A stretch of 64,000 nt of DNA, taken from NCBI RefSeq assembly GCF_001425385.1, contig NZ_LMQO01000002.1, positions 186,001-250,000 of the forward strand, written 5' to 3'. Source of the DNA: Sphingomonas sp. Leaf407. GTDB lineage: Bacteria; Pseudomonadota; Alphaproteobacteria; Sphingomonadales; Sphingomonadaceae. The translations under genes were made by a program, and so were the position numbers. The notes beneath the pieces are model-generated. The model was given only the letters and a program-made list of their open reading frames with translations. It was not told where the DNA came from and made no database searches. Each line of letters begins with the position of its first letter. Position 1 is the first letter of the stretch. Below are positions 61,610 through 64,000 of the stretch, in pieces.

Positions 61610-62722
61610 ATGCGGAAGCTTGCCGTCACATTGGCGCTCGCGACCACTGCGCTCGCAACTCCCGCCCTCGCCCGCGACAACGCGTGGTATGTGGGTGTGG
61701 AAGGCGGCGCAATGATCGTCGAAGACATCGATTACGATCTTACTGCTCCGGCTGGTGGCGTTACCACCATCGACAGCGACTATGGCTATGACGTTGGCGG
61801 CCAGGTCGGTTACGACTTCGGTGCGCTCCGCGTTGAAGCTGAAGTCAGCTATCGCAGCGCGACCGTCGACGAGATCCGGACCACCGGTTCGGTCGCGACC
61901 GGCCCGACGACTGCGGTGCCTGCCGGCACCTACAGCGGCGGTGGCCGCACCTCGGCGCTGTCGTTCATGGCGAACGCCATGCTCGACTTCGGTGACGATG
62001 ACGCGATCAGCGGCTTCGTCGGCGGTGGTGCCGGTGTCGCGCGCGTCAAGGCGCACGACTATCGCGTCTCGAACCGCTTCTCGGCGCTCGACGACTCGGA
62101 CACGGTCTTCGCATGGCAGGCGATTGCGGGCATCCGCGCGCCGCTGAGCGAGAACGTCGACGTTTCGCTGAAGTATCGTTTCTTCAACGCCGAAGACGTT
62201 CGCATCGTGAACGTTCGTGGCGTCGGTTACGACGGTCGTTTCCGGTCGCACAGCCTGCTGGGTGGCCTGACCTTCAACTTCGGCGCGCCGACCCCGGTTC
62301 CGCCGCCGCTGCCGCCAGAGCCCGTTGCTCCGCCGCCGCCGGCACCGGAACCCGCTCCCCCGGTCGTCGAAACCGTCTGCACGCCGGGACCGTACATCGT
62401 GTTCTTCGAATGGGACAAGTCGGACGTCACGCCGGAAGCGGCTGGCATTCTCGACAACGCCATCTCGAACTACCAGTCGTGCGGCAATGCGCGCGTCATG
62501 CTTGCCGGCCACGCCGACAAGTCGGGCTCGGCTTCGTACAACGTCGGTCTTTCGCAGCGTCGTGCGGACTCGGTCCGTGCGTACATGGAAGGCCGTGGCG
62601 TCGGCGCGTCGAACATCTCGACCGAAGCGTTCGGCGAAGGCCGTCCGCGCGTCGAGACTGCCGATGGCGTCCGCGAGCTGCAGAACCGTCGCGTGGAAAT
62701 CACCTACGGTCCGGGCATGTAA
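61610..62722 (+). CDS. OmpA-family outer membrane protein
   Basis: A 370-residue porin-like protein. Signal peptide MRKLAVTLALATTALATPALA/R. An eight-strand beta barrel (about residues 25-225: 'NAWYVGVEGGAMIVEDIDYD' to 'SLLGGLTFNFG'), a Pro-rich hinge (PVPPPLPPEPVAPPPPAPEPAP) and the peptidoglycan-binding OmpA_C domain (about 255-370: 'YIVFFEWDKSDVTPEAAGILDNA', 'GHADKSGSASYNVGLSQRRADSVRAYM', 'NRRVEITY'). Two Cys (VCTPGP and SCGNAR) may pair. AAAGGGGAC precedes the ATG; codon use (GTT, GGT) points to high expression. A terminator follows. Confidence 0.93.
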   Translation: MRKLAVTLALATTALATPALARDNAWYVGVEGGAMIVEDIDYDLTAPAGGVTTIDSDYGYDVGGQVGYDFGALRVEAEVSYRSATVDEIRTTGSVATGPTTAVPAGTYSGGGRTSALSFMANAMLDFGDDDAISGFVGGGAGVARVKAHDYRVSNRFSALDDSDTVFAWQAIAGIRAPLSENVDVSLKYRFFNAEDVRIVNVRGVGYDGRFRSHSLLGGLTFNFGAPTPVPPPLPPEPVAPPPPAPEPAPPVVETVCTPGPYIVFFEWDKSDVTPEAAGILDNAISNYQSCGNARVMLAGHADKSGSASYNVGLSQRRADSVRAYMEGRGVGASNISTEAFGEGRPRVETADGVRELQNRRVEITYGPGM

Positions 62723-62758
62723 TTCTACTTTCCTTCGGGAAAATAGCATTCGCAAAGA

Positions 62759-62786
62759 GGGAGGTCGGGCAACCGGCCTCCCTTTT
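62759..62786 (+). terminator. Intrinsic terminator of the OmpA gene
   Basis: GGGAGGTCGG-GCAA-CCGGCCTCCC followed by TTTT: a 10-bp stem with one mismatch, GCAA tetraloop and T-run, 36 bp after the stop codon. Confidence 0.9.
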
Positions 62787-62815
62787 CGTTTGTGTCGGAT
62801 GTAGCGGAGCGGAGG

Positions 62816-63616
62816 ATGGATCGCGAAACCCCCTGCGCACCGGTGGACGTGCCGCCCGGTATCGCCGAAGCAGTGGCGGGATATGACTGGGCGCGCGATC
62901 TGGTCGGGGAATCGGGCGGGGCGGTGTACCGGCTACATGGTCGGCCGGGGGCGGCTGACCTGTTCCTCAAACACGGCACCGGACCGGTCGCCGACGACAT
63001 CGCCGACGAGATGATCCGGCTGCGCTGGCTGGCCGGACGGATGCCGGTGCCGGCCGTGGTCCGCTTCGTCGGGGCGGACGATGCGGCGTGGCTGCTGACG
63101 ACGGCGCTGCCGGGCGAAACGGCGTATCAGGCGTTGTCGCGACGGCCGGACGCGGCGCTGGTCGACGCGCTGGTGGCGTTCCTGCGGCGGCTGCATGCGA
63201 TCCCGGTCGCGTCCTGCCCGTTCGCGAGCGACCATCAGCGGCGGATGGCGGCGGCGCGGGCACGGATCGACGCGGGCCAGGTCGACGAAGAGGATTTCGA
63301 CGACGAGCGGCTCGGCTGGTCGGCGGGGCAGGTGTGGGCGGCGATGCGGGCGCTGTTGCCGCTCGACCCCGATGCGGTGGTGACGCATGGCGATTTCTCG
63401 CTCGACAATCTGCTGGTGCAGGGCGGGGCGGTGGTCGGCTGCATCGACGTGGCGCGGGCCGGGGTGGCGGATCGCTATCAGGACCTTGCGATCCTGTTCA
63501 ACTGCCTCGGCGAGTTCGGACCCGGTCTACAGGAGCGGATGTTCGCGGCCTATGGCATCGCCGAGCCGGACACCGACCGGCTGACGTTCCATCTATTGCT
63601 CGACGAACTGTTTTAG
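62816..63616 (+). CDS. APH(3')-like aminoglycoside phosphotransferase
   Basis: A 266-residue kinase of the aminoglycoside 3'-phosphotransferase family. The Brenner motif HGDFSLDNLL (His191, Asp193) and the metal-binding Asp211 in 'IDVARAGVADRYQDLAILFNCLGEFG' match APH(3') enzymes, especially the type I/VI groups, unusually well; 'GESGGAVYRLHGRPGAADLFLKHGTG' is the nucleotide-binding start and the C-terminal 'TFHLLLDELF' is also characteristic. Length is the family's normal one. No insertion sequence or integron surrounds it, so it is probably a resident gene. Activity toward kanamycin is likely but not shown. Confidence 0.85.
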   Translation: MDRETPCAPVDVPPGIAEAVAGYDWARDLVGESGGAVYRLHGRPGAADLFLKHGTGPVADDIADEMIRLRWLAGRMPVPAVVRFVGADDAAWLLTTALPGETAYQALSRRPDAALVDALVAFLRRLHAIPVASCPFASDHQRRMAAARARIDAGQVDEEDFDDERLGWSAGQVWAAMRALLPLDPDAVVTHGDFSLDNLLVQGGAVVGCIDVARAGVADRYQDLAILFNCLGEFGPGLQERMFAAYGIAEPDTDRLTFHLLLDELF

Positions 63617-63638
63617 GGCCGATCGACCTTCCTTCGCG

Positions 63639-63755
63639 CGTCGTCCCCCCGGACTCGTTCCGGGGTCCACCTGGCCGCACATGCGGTGAATCAAGGCTCA
63701 AGGCGTAGCGATTGCCGAGCCGTGGACCCCGGGACAAGTCCGGGGTGACGAAAGG
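63639..63755. repeat. Interspersed inverted repeat, family D, long form
   Basis: Arms GCGTCGTCCCCCCGGACTCG...GGGGTCCACC (63639-63671) and GTGGACCCCGGGACAAGTCC...GGGGTGACG (63722-63750) are complementary, each a smaller hairpin, around a 50-nt centre. Lies between the kinase gene and the next minus-strand gene. Confidence 0.8.
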
Positions 63756-63815
63756 AGCGGCAGTCTCGGTCGGAAATGACGAAGATTGGTCGGAAATGCG
63801 AAATGTCGATCGGCC

Positions 63816-64000
63816 CTAGGCGGGATCGCCGGCCAAGGCGGCCGCCAGCCATGCCGGGCGGAGCGTATCGCCAAGATCATCGACCCGGCGATGTTCGACC
63901 GCCAGCCCGAGGTCGGCGTGGAGCAGGCGGGTGCGCGGACCGGCGGTGTCGGTCGGCACCACCACCAGCCGGCGGTTGACCGTCGAGCGATAGTGCATTC
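63816..64000 (-). CDS. C-terminal part of an unidentified protein (runs off the window)
   Basis: An open frame to the window edge, ending 'HYRSTVNRRLVVVPTDTAGP' - 'LHADLGLAVEHRRVDDLGDTLRPAWLAAALAGDPA' (in part). The composition is that of a real protein end (strand-helix alternation, GDTLRPAWLAAAL). An ATG at 63998 exists but the frame remains open beyond it, so the true start is probably outside. Family not recognised. Confidence 0.5.
   Translation of the reverse strand, partial: MHYRSTVNRRLVVVPTDTAGPRTRLLHADLGLAVEHRRVDDLGDTLRPAWLAAALAGDPA

Overview
The window is high-GC chromosomal DNA of an alphaproteobacterium, most probably a Sphingomonas-type member of the Sphingomonadaceae. This rests on the gene neighbourhoods (lgt / MidA-type methyltransferase / pgeF; rodZ-like / cpoB / tilS / ftsH; hslV / hslU), on the types of secreted and small conserved proteins, and on the abundance of short palindromic intergenic repeats. 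All gene calls come from reading the translations and motifs by eye; no database search was run.

Layout. 1-8.2 kb: the 5' end of priA, a DUF2975/XRE pair, rpsU, xerC, transaldolase, a GAF-PAS-GGDEF cyclase, DedA, gshB and a SleB-type wall hydrolase. 8.3-19.2 kb: an esterase, LysE exporter, M16 protease, tgt, a Cys/Met-metabolism PLP enzyme, and a tightly overlapping minus-strand operon lgt / MidA-like / GNAT / pgeF. 19.2-29 kb: an orphan molybdenum hydroxylase large subunit, hemH, phbB, an alpha/beta hydrolase, a TPR protein, the glyoxalase pair gloA-gloB, a lipoprotein, and hslVU. 29-31.1 kb: a small compositionally different islet (a membrane protein and a 54-codon gene with a perfect ribosome site), then a holin and a GH108 endolysin of the type used by gene transfer agents (GTAs). 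31.2-45 kb: an alpha-amino-acid-ester hydrolase-like protein, ftsH, tilS, cpoB, a RodZ-like protein, ptsP, a divergent regulator pair (XRE/S24-like repressor and a DUF6456 protein), a large DUF2339 membrane protein and a DapF-like epimerase. 46.4-61.5 kb: a complete RcGTA-type head-tail cluster, all on the plus strand, in canonical order from small terminase to gp15 plus a DUF2793 protein. 61.6-64 kb: an OmpA-family porin, an APH(3')-like kinase and the end of an unidentified gene.

How the parts may work together. The most interesting reading is that three parts of one GTA lie within about 31 kb: lysis cassette (30.1-31.1 kb), regulators (41.4-42.5 kb) and structural genes (46.7-61.5 kb). The DUF6456 protein resembles the GafZ/GafA family of GTA activators, for which anti-termination activity has been reported in Caulobacter. 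Consistent with that, the structural cluster carries hairpin plus T-run terminators directly before portal, capsid and tail-tube genes. A 12-base sequence (CTGTCCTACAGC) occurs in the same orientation and at nearly the same distance from the start codon upstream of both the DUF6456 gene and the endolysin gene. This is a hypothesis: sequence supports it, function is inferred.

The window also holds at least five families of inverted repeats, a 187-bp tandem duplication, and one palindromic element inserted in frame into tilS.
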